Source: a virus
IMG/VR virus record: IMGVR_UViG_3300023178_000132
Span: 1 to 36,367 of that record
Strand: one strand, 5' to 3'
DNA length: 36,367 nt
The notes below the pieces were generated by a model. That model did not search any database. It worked only from the letters and a program-made list of their open reading frames with translations, and was not told the origin of the DNA. The position numbers and the translations under genes were made by a program. Below, piece after piece: positions 15,980 to 22,684 of this stretch. Numbering within the stretch: the stretch's first letter is position 1; every line of letters begins with the position of its first letter.

Positions 15980-16888
15980 TCAATCTTCAGCGGCGAGTTT
16001 CGCAAAGTATGAAAGAGTATCTTCTTCACCATCTGCTGAAAGGTCTGCGGTTACAACTTCAGGTTCCGCAGGAGCACTTGCTCGGATGGGCGTTGGTGCA
16101 CGGGTTGCATCTAGATCAACGTCTGCTCTTGCAGTCCGAGGAGCCGCTTCACCAAGTACAAGAGCAAGACGGGCTTTGAGTTCGTCATAGGTCTTGTACT
16201 GTGCAGGATCAGTAAACTCGTTCAGATCAAAGAGTTGATCATAGACTTGCTCAAGTTCACCATCGTCACCACCAAGCAGAGGAGCAGGAGATGCAAACTC
16301 TGACTTGTCATAGTTTCGATAGCCTTCGACATTCCGAATCTTCAGTTTGAACGAAGCACCTTCCCAGAAATCAAATGGGTTTACGGGATCTTCGTCTTGG
16401 AACTGTGGTTGCATCACGTCCATGATCTTGTCGAAGATTTTCTTACCGAAGGTGTACAGAAAGACTTTGCCCTCATTCTGAGGATTCGCTGGGTCAGATT
16501 CGACAAGAACGTTTGCAACGTAGTGAAGACGGCGCTTCTGTGAACGTGCAGTTTCTTTGTCAGCCTCATTACCAGAGTTCCACAAACGAGAGTTCAATTC
16601 GCCAACAGGATCTTGCTGACCAATCGAAGTCAAAGACTTTTCGATATACCATTGACCGGTAGGACCCTTGAAGCCATGATCCCAGTATCGAACCCAAGGC
16701 AGTTCGTTGCCTTCGGGTGCAGGTAGAAAACGCAGGACTGCGTAGCCATTGCCTGCTTTATCAACGGTGGGCTTCCATTGACGTTCATCGACGTAGGACT
16801 TCTTTTCGGTGGGGGCATCACCCGCTGTTGCGGCGGAGACTAGGTCGGAGATAGAATTGCGATTACGCTTGAGATTTGAAAAAGACAT
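15980..16888 (-). CDS. 32: Single-stranded DNA-binding protein gp32
   Basis: The protein has 302 residues (T4 gp32: 301). The N-terminal NLKRNRNSIS matches the 'LAST' basic motif that mediates cooperative binding. The core has YAVLRFLPAP, QWYIEKSL, LHYVANVLVESDPANPQNEGKVFLYTFGKKIFDKI, and FWEGASFKLKI...YRNYDKSEF, all gp32 hallmarks. The C-terminus is acidic, as needed for contacts with replication proteins. The protein has no cysteine at all: the zinc-binding C77/C87/C90 of T4 gp32 are missing and the subdomain at about 80-120 is a loop rich in polar residues. A sigma70-like promoter lies upstream (16952-16980) and a strong terminator 13 bases after the stop. Confidence 0.97.
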   Translation of the reverse strand: MSFSNLKRNRNSISDLVSAATAGDAPTEKKSYVDERQWKPTVDKAGNGYAVLRFLPAPEGNELPWVRYWDHGFKGPTGQWYIEKSLTSIGQQDPVGELNSRLWNSGNEADKETARSQKRRLHYVANVLVESDPANPQNEGKVFLYTFGKKIFDKIMDVMQPQFQDEDPVNPFDFWEGASFKLKIRNVEGYRNYDKSEFASPAPLLGGDDGELEQVYDQLFDLNEFTDPAQYKTYDELKARLALVLGEAAPRTARADVDLDATRAPTPIRASAPAEPEVVTADLSADGEEDTLSYFAKLAAED

Positions 16889-16912
16889 ATGTATTTCCTT
16901 GTATAAACAGTG

Positions 16913-16920
16913 TATTTAAA
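16913..16920 (-). promoter_or_regulatory. Weak late-promoter-like element before gp32
   Basis: The minus strand reads TTTAAATA, 7 of 8 matches to the late consensus, 25 bases upstream of the gp32 ATG. The flanking DNA is AT-rich, so chance is a real possibility. Confidence 0.25.
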
Positions 16921-16951
16921 TTTGTCCACTTTATTCATAATATAGATGTAT

Positions 16952-16980
16952 ATAGTATCACAAAAATTTTCACCAGTCAA
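16952..16980 (-). promoter_or_regulatory. Sigma70-like promoter for gp32
   Basis: On the minus strand TTGACT (-35, 16975-16980) and TACTAT (-10, 16952-16957) are separated by 17 bases. The -35 overlaps the end of the preceding gene. The -10 matches the consensus at four of six positions. It would give gp32 its own early transcript within a longer leftward operon. Confidence 0.5.
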
Positions 16981-17332
16981 CTTTTTTCCAAATTGAATCT
17001 GCTGTAAACTCATACGATCCTAGATACTCTTTATTCCAAGCCTGAGGTTCAATCAGACTTAGAGTAATCTTGCCACTTTCGATTCGATACAAATGGTATG
17101 TCTGTCCTACTCGTGGCACAAAATTGTACTGCGCTTGATAGATCATTTGATTATCTTCTGCAAGCTCCACTAATTGATTGTACTCTTCGTTAAGGAGAGC
17201 CAGTTTGTTTTCGAAATAATTCTTGGCTAACGATCCACGTTCCGATTTAAATAGTTCAGTATCGGGTAGCGTTATTGCTGGCGCACTGATCTCGCCGCCA
17301 TACGGAAGTAACGCTTTCTTCTTTTCGGTCAT
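16970..17332 (-). CDS. DUF2452-like conserved protein
   Basis: The protein has 120 residues, soluble. It has a helical segment (NYFENKLALLNEEYNQLVELAEDN) followed by a compact C-terminal half with GQTYHLYR, LSLIEPQAW and a final aromatic strand near IWKKVDW. This matches what I know of the DUF2452 family, small proteins of unknown function present in bacteria and marine phages. It is translationally coupled to the gp33-like gene (4-base overlap) and lies upstream of gp32, so it may be transcribed with replication and late-transcription genes. No function can be assigned. Confidence 0.75.
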   Translation of the reverse strand: MTEKKKALLPYGGEISAPAITLPDTELFKSERGSLAKNYFENKLALLNEEYNQLVELAEDNQMIYQAQYNFVPRVGQTYHLYRIESGKITLSLIEPQAWNKEYLGSYEFTADSIWKKVDW

Positions 17333-17562
17333 TCAAGAGGCAGTTCATTTCCGCGCGGCAGAAAGTTTAGTTTCATAGCCTCAGCCTCAATCTTACTTTT
17401 GATCGGACCTGCAATAAACTTCTTTACATCGATTTCATCGAGGTTGTTCTTTTCACAGAAGTACAACACGGCATCAATGTAACTTAGATTTTTGAGTCTG
17501 ACAATCTCCTCGATTCGCTTCGCAAATTTAGGCTTTGTCATAATCATACTACCAACTGTCAT
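17329..17562 (-). CDS. 33: Late-transcription accessory protein gp33-like
   Basis: I start this at the ATG at 17562, which overlaps the upstream stop as ATGA, giving 77 residues; the open frame extends further but into the neighbouring gene. The core FAKRIEEIVRLKNLSYIDAVLYFCEKNNL followed by DVKKFIAGPIKSKIEAEAMKLNFL parallels the helical part of T4 gp33 (112 residues). Gp33 binds the RNA polymerase flap and links it to the sliding clamp to co-activate late promoters. This fits the TATAAATA late promoters in the window. The protein lacks the longer N-terminus of T4 gp33. Confidence 0.75.
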   Translation of the reverse strand: MTVGSMIMTKPKFAKRIEEIVRLKNLSYIDAVLYFCEKNNLDEIDVKKFIAGPIKSKIEAEAMKLNFLPRGNELPLE

Positions 17563-18272
17563 TCCATTTCTCCCCAAACTGCTCCGATGTCTCTGTAGTA
17601 TGTACCTTTGGTTCTTACAATACAACCATCTTTATCATACGCTGGTGCGATACAGACAGGAACAATTTTGTTTTCTCGGCGCTCGCCATAGTGTGAATCA
17701 AGCCAGACACCACTCTTAAGATATGTCTGCATGTTATACACGTATGTACGCGCGGTTATTTGTTCTTGTGTCAGTTTGTCGTTGTTCTTCGACGCAGACA
17801 CAAACTTTTTCCAGTAATCAATCCACTGCTTCACTTTCGTAGGATGAAGTTTATGATCATCATCAAGATCAGCAATCGATGGATGAATGGGTGGCTCATA
17901 AGCCATATGTTCGCGCAGTTTGTCTGATTTGTCAATCATCTCAAACAGTTGTCTTTTGAACTGCACCTTTACTTTTTCGGGCATGTACCCGAGCAAATAG
18001 GCTTTCCATCCGCTCTTACCAATAGTGGCAAGAAACACGTCTGGTATCTTCAACGTCTCTTCGTAACAGTCCCAATCAGTACGATCACGAATAAACTTTT
18101 TAGTTGAATGCAGATACTCGCGCTCAGTGACTTCGGTGTGCACAAAGGCATCACACTCTAGCCAAGCGGCAATCTGTTCTTCTTCTGTCTTAGCCTTCTT
18201 AAGTTTCTCCCAGTTAGGTTCGGGAGTCAAGGTCTTCTTTTTCTTGGGAGTAAACTTAGCGCGTTTCGGCAT
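17559..18272 (-). CDS. Conserved phage protein, function unknown
   Basis: I take the ATG at 18272 (237 residues). The only in-frame start upstream is a TTG nine codons earlier, deep in the preceding gene. The N-terminus is strongly basic and lysine-rich (PKRAKFTPKKKK), suggesting nucleic-acid or chromosome contact. The rest is a mixed helical protein rich in Trp/Tyr (TDWDCYEETLKIP, KVKQWIDYWKKFV) with no motif I can name. A C-terminal part with two cysteines (VPVCIAPAYDKDGC) is beta-rich. It is tightly coupled to gp33 by an ATGA overlap, so a role in late transcription or replication is possible but unproven. Confidence 0.8.
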   Translation of the reverse strand: MPKRAKFTPKKKKTLTPEPNWEKLKKAKTEEEQIAAWLECDAFVHTEVTEREYLHSTKKFIRDRTDWDCYEETLKIPDVFLATIGKSGWKAYLLGYMPEKVKVQFKRQLFEMIDKSDKLREHMAYEPPIHPSIADLDDDHKLHPTKVKQWIDYWKKFVSASKNNDKLTQEQITARTYVYNMQTYLKSGVWLDSHYGERRENKIVPVCIAPAYDKDGCIVRTKGTYYRDIGAVWGEME

Positions 18273-18483
18273 ATCGATCTTCAGTCCATATGTTTTCAAT
18301 AACAGCGTTTTCTGCTACTTCTTCGGCTTTGTCCAATGAAGTTAGACCCTCACGTAAAATCGCGACCAGTCTAGCGTCTCGATAAATCTCAACAAAGTAA
18401 CCATCGTTATCTTTGAGAACAATCGATTCAAGCGTACTGTCATCAGACCAGTAGTTGCTAATTTCTATAGGATCTCTAGCCAT
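18256..18483 (-). CDS. Small acidic protein, function unknown
   Basis: A 75-residue soluble acidic protein starting MARDPIEISNYWSDD, with a central strand pair (ESIVLKDNDGYFVEIYRDARLVAIL) and a C-terminal helix. It overlaps both neighbours by 8-17 bases, consistent with a coupled operon of small early genes. No family recognised. Confidence 0.7.
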   Translation of the reverse strand: MARDPIEISNYWSDDSTLESIVLKDNDGYFVEIYRDARLVAILREGLTSLDKAEEVAENAVIENIWTEDRYAETR

Positions 18484-18640
18484 TTCTAGGGTCCTGTGCC
18501 TGTTCTTTCTTTTTACGTTTTTCTTCGTCAGTAGGAACGTTTTGATTACTTTGCTTCACAGCGAAAATTCTGTCCCAATTACTTTCGAACACTTTGCGAT
18601 CAACCGAGAACGGTCTCGGTTTGCTCCCTTTTCCACTCAT
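18476..18640 (-). CDS. Very small basic protein (54 residues)
   Basis: The start at the ATG at 18640 gives MSGKGSKPRPFSVDRKVFESNWDRIFA, an opening I have seen in many phage small proteins of unknown function, which supports this start over the longer frame. The C-terminus is charged and lysine-rich (EEKRKKKEQAQ). It overlaps the upstream gene by 41 bases and the next by 8. No function known. Confidence 0.7.
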   Translation of the reverse strand: MSGKGSKPRPFSVDRKVFESNWDRIFAVKQSNQNVPTDEEKRKKKEQAQDPRNG

Positions 18641-19187
18641 GCGTGTTCCACCAATCTGGGGCATCACGATTAGTCCATCGAGCAAAAGCGGCTTTCGCTT
18701 CAATGTAGTAATTGCGATACGATGTTATTGAATCACCTTCGACAATGCATTGCGGGTAATGGTTCATCGCTGGTGTTGGCTCAGTAAAGCCTTCACTAGA
18801 GAACTTTTCAGGAGGTAAAAGAAGATGATAGTTCAACTTCCGATACGACTCGTGGGTTCTACCATAACGATGTTCATACTCACAGTGTAGTGCCGTCCAC
18901 ATGTCATACAACCACGAGTAGTTTGCAGATGAGTAGCGTACCCATTTAGCAGACGGATGGTTGATGTGACAAGCTTTATATAGCTCTTGATTCATGGTGG
19001 GATCTGGATGAAAGTATCGCTGAATCTTGCGACCCGCAGTTGATCTACCATACCAGAGTTCGCCATCTAGCACTCGATGTGCAGTTGACATGAGTTGGGC
19101 ATACTCGACCAGCATTTTGACAACATGCTTATCGCAGTGCTGTTCGGCACAAACGATAGGGTCGGGATGCAGATAAAAGACATTCAT
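18600..19187 (-). CDS. Conserved phage protein (MNVFYLHPDP family)
   Basis: The protein has 195 residues. It is highly patterned: NVFYLHPDPIVCAEQHCDKHVVKMLVEYAQLMSTAHRVL, then INHPSAKWVRYSSANYSWLY and FTEPTPAMNHYP. These motifs recur in a family common in marine phages; some related entries are labelled pyrimidine-dimer glycosylase-like, but I cannot confirm that from the residues. The many conserved His, Cys and Asp residues in the first 30 positions (H7, D9, C13, H17, C18, D19, H21) suggest a metal or catalytic site. Its ATG overlaps the stop of the small gene upstream (ATGA). Confidence 0.75.
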   Translation of the reverse strand: MNVFYLHPDPIVCAEQHCDKHVVKMLVEYAQLMSTAHRVLDGELWYGRSTAGRKIQRYFHPDPTMNQELYKACHINHPSAKWVRYSSANYSWLYDMWTALHCEYEHRYGRTHESYRKLNYHLLLPPEKFSSEGFTEPTPAMNHYPQCIVEGDSITSYRNYYIEAKAAFARWTNRDAPDWWNTHEWKREQTETVLG

Positions 19188-19333
19188 TGCTTAGGAACTT
19201 TCCTCGTCAGTGAAAATTTGTAAACGTCACTCAACAGTTTTCTTTCTTCTGCTGATAGACTATTATACATCTTTTTATCTTTACGTTCAACCTTGCCAAC
19301 TTTACGCATCAACTTGGCTTTCTTAGAATTCAT
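19184..19333 (-). CDS. Micro-protein (49 residues), basic
   Basis: A short frame from the ATG at 19333 to the TGA at 19184 encodes MNSKKAKLMRKVGKVERKDK followed by MYNSLSAEERKLLSDVYKFS. It begins inside the last codons of thyX and ends in an ATGA overlap with the next gene, so it fills exactly the only gap between them. The composition is strongly lysine/arginine-rich. No function recognised. Precise tiling between coupled genes is the main support. Confidence 0.65.
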   Translation of the reverse strand: MNSKKAKLMRKVGKVERKDKKMYNSLSAEERKLLSDVYKFSLTRKVPKQ

Positions 19334-20027
19334 AGTGAGCCTCCACTGCCTTTGCAACGTCAGGAAAATGTTGTTTCAAAACATCCCAGCATTGATCAGC
19401 GACTCGCATATGTTCTTTCTGCGTACCGTGTGCACGTCGAAGTTCACAGTAGTGAATCCACGAGCGAAGCGTACCAGCCATGTACAGCGTTGTCTCGGTG
19501 TTACCTTCGGGCAGTACAGCGCGGGCTTGCTCTTTTGCAATGCCGTTGTCTAGTGCCCACTGATAAGTGCGCTTCGCAAGATTAACCACTTCAGACTGCT
19601 TCATATTCCAGTTTTCGTACAGACGCTCTTGCGGAGTCTTATTGCCGCCTTTACCAAAGTCATCGGTGTCTTCTAGTTCAATAGAGTTCTGTCGATTCTT
19701 TGGATCTTGCAAGCGAGCCTCACGAAGAGCAAATGAATCGCTCACCGCATAGCGTTGCGAAAACTCTTGAAACGAGAACGACCGATGTCGCAATATCTGG
19801 CGAGAAATGTCACGGGTTGTCACAATCTCCATAGTGACTGACACCATTTCAAAAGGCGACCAGTGATTCTCGCGAATCAAATATTCAATAAGTTTAGGCG
19901 CAGTTTTCTCATTGTTCTGATTGGCTGGATTACTTACACGAGCCGCATATGCAATCAATTCATTCGCAGTGTTACAGCCAGTGGACGCACTGGGCGTTGT
20001 CATGCCCACAAGTGCCACTCTACTCAT
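19323..20027 (-). CDS. thyX: Flavin-dependent thymidylate synthase ThyX
   Basis: The ATG at 20027 has an AAAGGA site upstream and gives 234 residues. The ThyX signature RHRSFSFQEFSQRY is at residues 80-93 (RHRxxSxxxxSxRY), and ENHWSPFE at 53-60 is also typical. ThyX makes dTMP from dUMP using FAD, NAD(P)H and methylenetetrahydrofolate, supporting phage DNA synthesis. It sits in the replication/nucleotide part of the leftward operon, overlapping the small genes on both sides by 8-11 bases. The length is normal for phage ThyX and no key residue is missing. Confidence 0.97.
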   Translation of the reverse strand: MSRVALVGMTTPSASTGCNTANELIAYAARVSNPANQNNEKTAPKLIEYLIRENHWSPFEMVSVTMEIVTTRDISRQILRHRSFSFQEFSQRYAVSDSFALREARLQDPKNRQNSIELEDTDDFGKGGNKTPQERLYENWNMKQSEVVNLAKRTYQWALDNGIAKEQARAVLPEGNTETTLYMAGTLRSWIHYCELRRAHGTQKEHMRVADQCWDVLKQHFPDVAKAVEAHYEF

Positions 20028-20160
20028 AGTCTTTTCCTTTATGTTTAATGTAACCAAGGCGAGCCGCTTTTTTGCGGTCCGCCATCACCTGTGCCCGATT
20101 GAACTTGCGAGCATGTTTCGCGACCAGATTGTTAATCGTCTTTTTCTGTGTAGAAGACAT
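20020..20160 (-). CDS. Micro-protein (46 residues), very basic
   Basis: An ATG at 20160 opens a frame ending TAG at 20020. It encodes MSSTQKKTINNLVAKHARKF followed by NRAQVMADRKKAARLGYIKH. It starts inside the end of the wall hydrolase gene and overlaps the thyX start by 8 bases, filling the only gap between them. About a third of its residues are Lys, Arg or His, suggesting nucleic-acid binding, which is inference. No family recognised. Confidence 0.65.
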   Translation of the reverse strand: MSSTQKKTINNLVAKHARKFNRAQVMADRKKAARLGYIKHKGKDYE

Positions 20161-20845
20161 GATCGTCGATCACCATTGTTTGAGTGAAACTATTTATCCA
20201 CCAAGGGCTAGAATAGTCTGCATGATAATACAAGCTTCCGCTCGTAATGTCAAGAGGCTTGTCCTCAACTATCGTAGTAACAAGACTCAATATTCCTCGG
20301 TACGTCTCTTCGTCTTTTGGTATATCACTAAGACCATCGCACCACCAAGAGAAGTGACACTTGTTACGCACAGGCAGTTCGTTGCCCTTCCAGTTTTTAT
20401 ACGTAGGCCCTTGTTGAATAACATCACAGATGGTGTTTGGAAATCGAGGACTCTCAACTCGATTTAACACCACTTGAGCGACAGCGATTTGACCAGCAAC
20501 AGATTGGTTTCTCGATTCAAAGTACGAGTTAAGTGCTAGACACTCAAGCTCCCGCTCATTGTATTTAGTGACCTCCGACTCAAGAGGCTGAGAGAGAGGT
20601 GAGAGAGATGCCTCTTGAGCCGAAGGATTTTCAGAAACTTCTGGACACCATATGTCGATACAGCCATCAGATCCATAATCTGACATATGCAAGCCCTCAC
20701 CAGACTCTTTGTCCACTTTTGTACCGCCAGGAAGATCGAAGATGTAACTACCGATCAATGCCGCCGATATAATCATTACACAAGCAACGCCACCCCAGAA
20801 AAAATTTTCATCAGTCAAATCAGACTGATCTAGTTTATTTCTCAT
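20132..20845 (-). CDS. SleB-type cell-wall hydrolase with N-terminal membrane anchor (candidate endolysin)
   Basis: The protein has 237 residues. A single hydrophobic segment at about 16-37 (WGGVACVMIISAALIGSYIF), with a short acidic cytoplasmic end, looks like a signal anchor. Residues about 97-233 form a SleB/hydrolase_2 domain: ERELECLALNSYFESRNQSVAGQIAVAQVVLNRV with candidate catalytic Glu110, then RFPNTICDVI and CHFSWWCDG, all family marks. Such enzymes are lytic transglycosylases. No holin was identified beside it, although a 46-residue single-span protein lies two genes upstream. It is separate from the baseplate enzymes, so it is the best candidate for host lysis in this window. Confidence 0.88.
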   Translation of the reverse strand: MRNKLDQSDLTDENFFWGGVACVMIISAALIGSYIFDLPGGTKVDKESGEGLHMSDYGSDGCIDIWCPEVSENPSAQEASLSPLSQPLESEVTKYNERELECLALNSYFESRNQSVAGQIAVAQVVLNRVESPRFPNTICDVIQQGPTYKNWKGNELPVRNKCHFSWWCDGLSDIPKDEETYRGILSLVTTIVEDKPLDITSGSLYYHADYSSPWWINSFTQTMVIDDHVFYTEKDD

Positions 20846-21111
20846 ATGCCCAACAAACCCTCAACATAAAATAATGCTTGTATGCTTTTACCACCAACAT
20901 GCCATTGATATTTGACGCCCGAGCGAGACAACTCGCCACCATCAAAATCTTTCCAATCATAGATTGTAACAGGTCCGTACTCAGACATCAACTCCCACTC
21001 AGTATTCACTTTACCGTCAGCAGAGGGATTTGAGTACGTGGGCTGACCAAGCGTCTCAACCAAATGTTGATATGTAGTATTAACGTAACCCTGTAATGAA
21101 GTGCCCATCAT
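20842..21111 (-). CDS. Small conserved phage protein (MGTSLQGYV family)
   Basis: The start is the ATG at 21111 (or the adjacent ATG), overlapping the upstream stop as ATGATG; the longer frame begins only at TTG. The 89 residues have the recurring phage pattern TSLQGYVNTTYQHLVETLGQPTY, then KVNTEWEL, VTIYDWKDF and YQWHVGGKS. I recognise this as a family widespread in phages with no known function. It overlaps the hydrolase start (ATGA). Confidence 0.78.
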   Translation of the reverse strand: MMGTSLQGYVNTTYQHLVETLGQPTYSNPSADGKVNTEWELMSEYGPVTIYDWKDFDGGELSRSGVKYQWHVGGKSIQALFYVEGLLGI

Positions 21112-21248
21112 CGTAGCATCCTTGCACAAGTCAAAAAAGAATTCTCATTCAAGCAATCAGACCAGATGAAGTGAACATACCAGCCCACCATAAACACAAC
21201 TATCGCTAAAGCAGTTGCATAGATTCCAAGTTGAAGCCAGTCTCTCAT
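21108..21248 (-). CDS. Small single-span membrane protein (46 residues)
   Basis: An ATG at 21248 opens a frame to TGA at 21108. The protein is MRDWLQLGIYATALAIVVFM followed by VGWYVHFIWSD and a short polar tail. Residues about 5-31 form one transmembrane helix. It is placed two genes before the SleB hydrolase and overlaps both neighbours by 4 bases, so it could be a pinholin or other lysis accessory; that is inference from size and position only. Confidence 0.65.
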   Translation of the reverse strand: MRDWLQLGIYATALAIVVFMVGWYVHFIWSDCLNENSFLTCARMLR

Positions 21249-21745
21249 GCCACCTCCGGAAGAGGCGCCAATTCTCCTGCCGCCTCTTTCTTTGCGAAGT
21301 ATTGTTCTAACTCATCCATGTCATCAAAGGTGAGGAGTCGCATCTCAGAGCGACCTTCTTCGGTTTGATGCCATGAACGCTCACCGAACGGAGTCGCATC
21401 CATGTTGTACTTACGTGCAATCTGCTTGCACATGAGTTCGTCACGGTCTGACATGAGAGCGCAGTAAATGGGAGATTCCCACTCATCGCAGTGATCCGAC
21501 TCTTTAAAGTCGATATCATCGACCAGAGTCTCACCAATGATGTACTCCTTAGAGTAGTCTGAAGAGTGCTCGATGCACTTCGCAACACGAGCGTAGAACG
21601 ACTTGTCCTGCGCTTCCTGCAGGTTCACATCGACGATGTAGGTCTCACCGCCCTTGAACTTCCAGTACTGCGGACACTCGCCCTTACCGTCCCAGTCATG
21701 GGCGCCGTAGTTCTCGCAGAATTGGGTTTGGATAACAAGTTTCAT
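21245..21745 (-). CDS. Conserved phage protein (MKLVIQTQ...ENYGAH family)
   Basis: The ATG at 21745 follows an AGAGAGG site and gives 166 residues. The N-terminus MKLVIQTQFCENYGAHDWDG followed by CPQYWKFKGGETY is a pattern seen in many T4-like marine phages; the rest is acidic with ERSWHQTEEGRSEMRLLTFDDMDELEQYF near the end. Function unknown. It is the first gene after a strong sigma70-like promoter at 21776-21804, so it heads the early transcript that runs through lysis-type and thyX genes. Confidence 0.8.
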   Translation of the reverse strand: MKLVIQTQFCENYGAHDWDGKGECPQYWKFKGGETYIVDVNLQEAQDKSFYARVAKCIEHSSDYSKEYIIGETLVDDIDFKESDHCDEWESPIYCALMSDRDELMCKQIARKYNMDATPFGERSWHQTEEGRSEMRLLTFDDMDELEQYFAKKEAAGELAPLPEVA

Positions 21746-21775
21746 AATCAAAGCCTCTCTCTAACTTACGCAGTA

Positions 21776-21804
21776 ATTATCTCAGAATTTAGTCAGTCTG
21801 TCAA
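21776..21804 (-). promoter_or_regulatory. Strong sigma70-like promoter (leftward)
   Basis: Minus strand: TTGACA (exact -35, 21799-21804), 17-base spacer, GATAAT (-10, 21776-21781, five of six matches to TATAAT). It lies about 30 bases before the ATG at 21745. The local wording GTGTTGACA...GATAATTAC is repeated at 22685-22712, so the two promoters are probably duplicates. Confidence 0.82.
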
Positions 21805-21948
21805 CACTTTTTTTAGACTTTTTTGTTCTAAGAATATAACCGAAAAGATGGTGCCAGTATTGGGTTAGATAGGGACTGGCAAAACCTACTCGCAAGGTTG
21901 TTAACCCTCGCTACAGGCCGACCTACTGTTTTCAGTCTCCTGCTCTGT
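21805..21948. other. Gene-free stretch with potential RNA fold
   Basis: No convincing gene is seen on either strand. GGGACTG (21872-21878) pairs with CAGTCTC (21933-21939), continued after a 2-base bulge by AAAAC/GTTTT (21881-21885 with 21928-21932): 12 pairs enclosing 42 bases. Inside, GGTT/AACC (21896-21899 with 21903-21906) forms a small hairpin. One pair of the outer stem is G-U when read rightward and A-C mismatched when read leftward, slightly favouring a plus-strand RNA. No T-loop or tRNA features. Function unknown. Confidence 0.4.
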
Positions 21949-22009
21949 AAAAAAGATGGGGTAGTGCCACATAGCAATCAGTAGCAATTTTCGAAAGCAC
22001 ATCCCCATC
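21949..22009 (-). terminator. Long structured terminator-like hairpin after the 58-residue gene
   Basis: Read leftward: GATGGGG (22003-22009) and GTGC (21997-22000) pair with GCAC (21964-21967) and CCCCATC (21955-21961), followed by six T (21949-21954). The stem has an AT/TA internal loop and a large apical loop of 29 bases that contains ATTGCTA twice and TTTCGAAA. It starts 8 bases after the stop of the 22017-22193 gene. The T run supports termination; the big loop is unusual and may hold a regulatory structure. Confidence 0.65.
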
Positions 22010-22016
22010 AAAAAAC

Positions 22017-22193
22017 TTAAATCTCTAGCACGTCCTCGCAGTAGACATCCATGATCTCTTGATCACTCAGTCCAGCTTGACGCAATCGGTAGATGAAAGC
22101 GTCACTGGTGATCATCTTATCACTCAGAGACTCAACCAAACTCAAGACATACTCGCCCATCTCACCACGGGCATACCACTTCACTTCACTCAT
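22017..22193 (-). CDS. Small acidic protein (58 residues)
   Basis: An ATG at 22193 shares a base with the upstream TAA (TAATG). The frame encodes MSEVKWYARGEMGEYVLSLV followed by ESLSDKMITSDAFIYRLRQA and a helical acidic end to TAA at 22017. It is mostly helical and soluble. It is the last gene before the terminator-like hairpin. No family recognised; support is tiling, coupling and plausible codon use. Confidence 0.7.
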   Translation of the reverse strand: MSEVKWYARGEMGEYVLSLVESLSDKMITSDAFIYRLRQAGLSDQEIMDVYCEDVLEI

Positions 22194-22369
22194 TACTCTA
22201 CTCCCATAATAATACCAATGCGCTTTTGCTTGTTCACATTAACCGTTACTGAGTCACCAATTCGACGGCGAGGTTCACCGACAACATCAAGATAATGCAG
22301 AGTCTCAGTGACTCGATTACCGTACTTGGTGAACTCGACCAAGTACGGATTGTAAACATACGTAGGCAT
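22193..22369 (-). CDS. Small beta-rich protein (58 residues)
   Basis: Start at the ATG at 22369; the preceding in-frame start is a GTG only three codons earlier. The sequence MPTYVYNPYLVEFTKYGNRV, then RIGDSVTVNVNKQKRIGIIMGVE, reads like a small SH3-like beta barrel. The TAATG overlap couples it to the next gene. Function unknown. Confidence 0.7.
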   Translation of the reverse strand: MPTYVYNPYLVEFTKYGNRVTETLHYLDVVGEPRRRIGDSVTVNVNKQKRIGIIMGVE

Positions 22370-22377
22370 TTTAAACA

Positions 22378-22653
22378 CTAAGCGACCTCCTTAGGTGCAA
22401 ACAATTTAGAGAAACCTTCGACCAAGAGATTGTAAGAGAATATCTCATATCGCCAATCATTGTCGAAACTGTAGTCATCAGACTCGTAAGCTTCGTTTTC
22501 AGCTTTTTCGTAACGCTTCTCAAAACCCATAAGGGCGTCAAGGGTGCTTTCAGTGCCCATGAAACCTTTGATAATTCGAAGGGCTTGATTGAAGTCAATT
22601 TCGTTCTCAAGACCCTCTCGATCAAACTCACACTGGTAAATAATTCTAGCCAT
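22378..22653 (-). CDS. Small acidic protein (91 residues)
   Basis: The ATG at 22653 has a GGAGAG site upstream; the longer frame starts inside the promoter region and is not used. The protein is MARIIYQCEFDREGLENEID followed by a helical, acidic and Tyr-rich body (KAENEAYESDDYSFDNDWRYEIFSY). No family recognised. It heads the short operon driven by the promoter at 22685-22712 and is followed by the two 58-residue genes and the terminator. Confidence 0.72.
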   Translation of the reverse strand: MARIIYQCEFDREGLENEIDFNQALRIIKGFMGTESTLDALMGFEKRYEKAENEAYESDDYSFDNDWRYEIFSYNLLVEGFSKLFAPKEVA

Positions 22654-22684
22654 AACAACTCTCCTATCTCTCAATTACATGGTA

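Noticed and set aside
15706-16179. A 157-codon rightward open frame across the tape measure end
   Set aside because: It is out of frame with the tape measure, crosses a strong terminator and overlaps gp32 antisense; composition is Gln/Leu/His-rich.
20188-20198. TATTTATC, a near late-promoter element on the minus strand
   Set aside because: It is within the hydrolase gene, 7 of 8 matches only, with early-type promoters serving this operon.
21872-21939. A 68-base stem structure resembling a degenerate tRNA with a GTT anticodon-like loop
   Set aside because: There is no T-loop consensus, no proper D-arm and no CCA-proximal layout; the inner stem has a mismatch. Reported only as a possible RNA fold.
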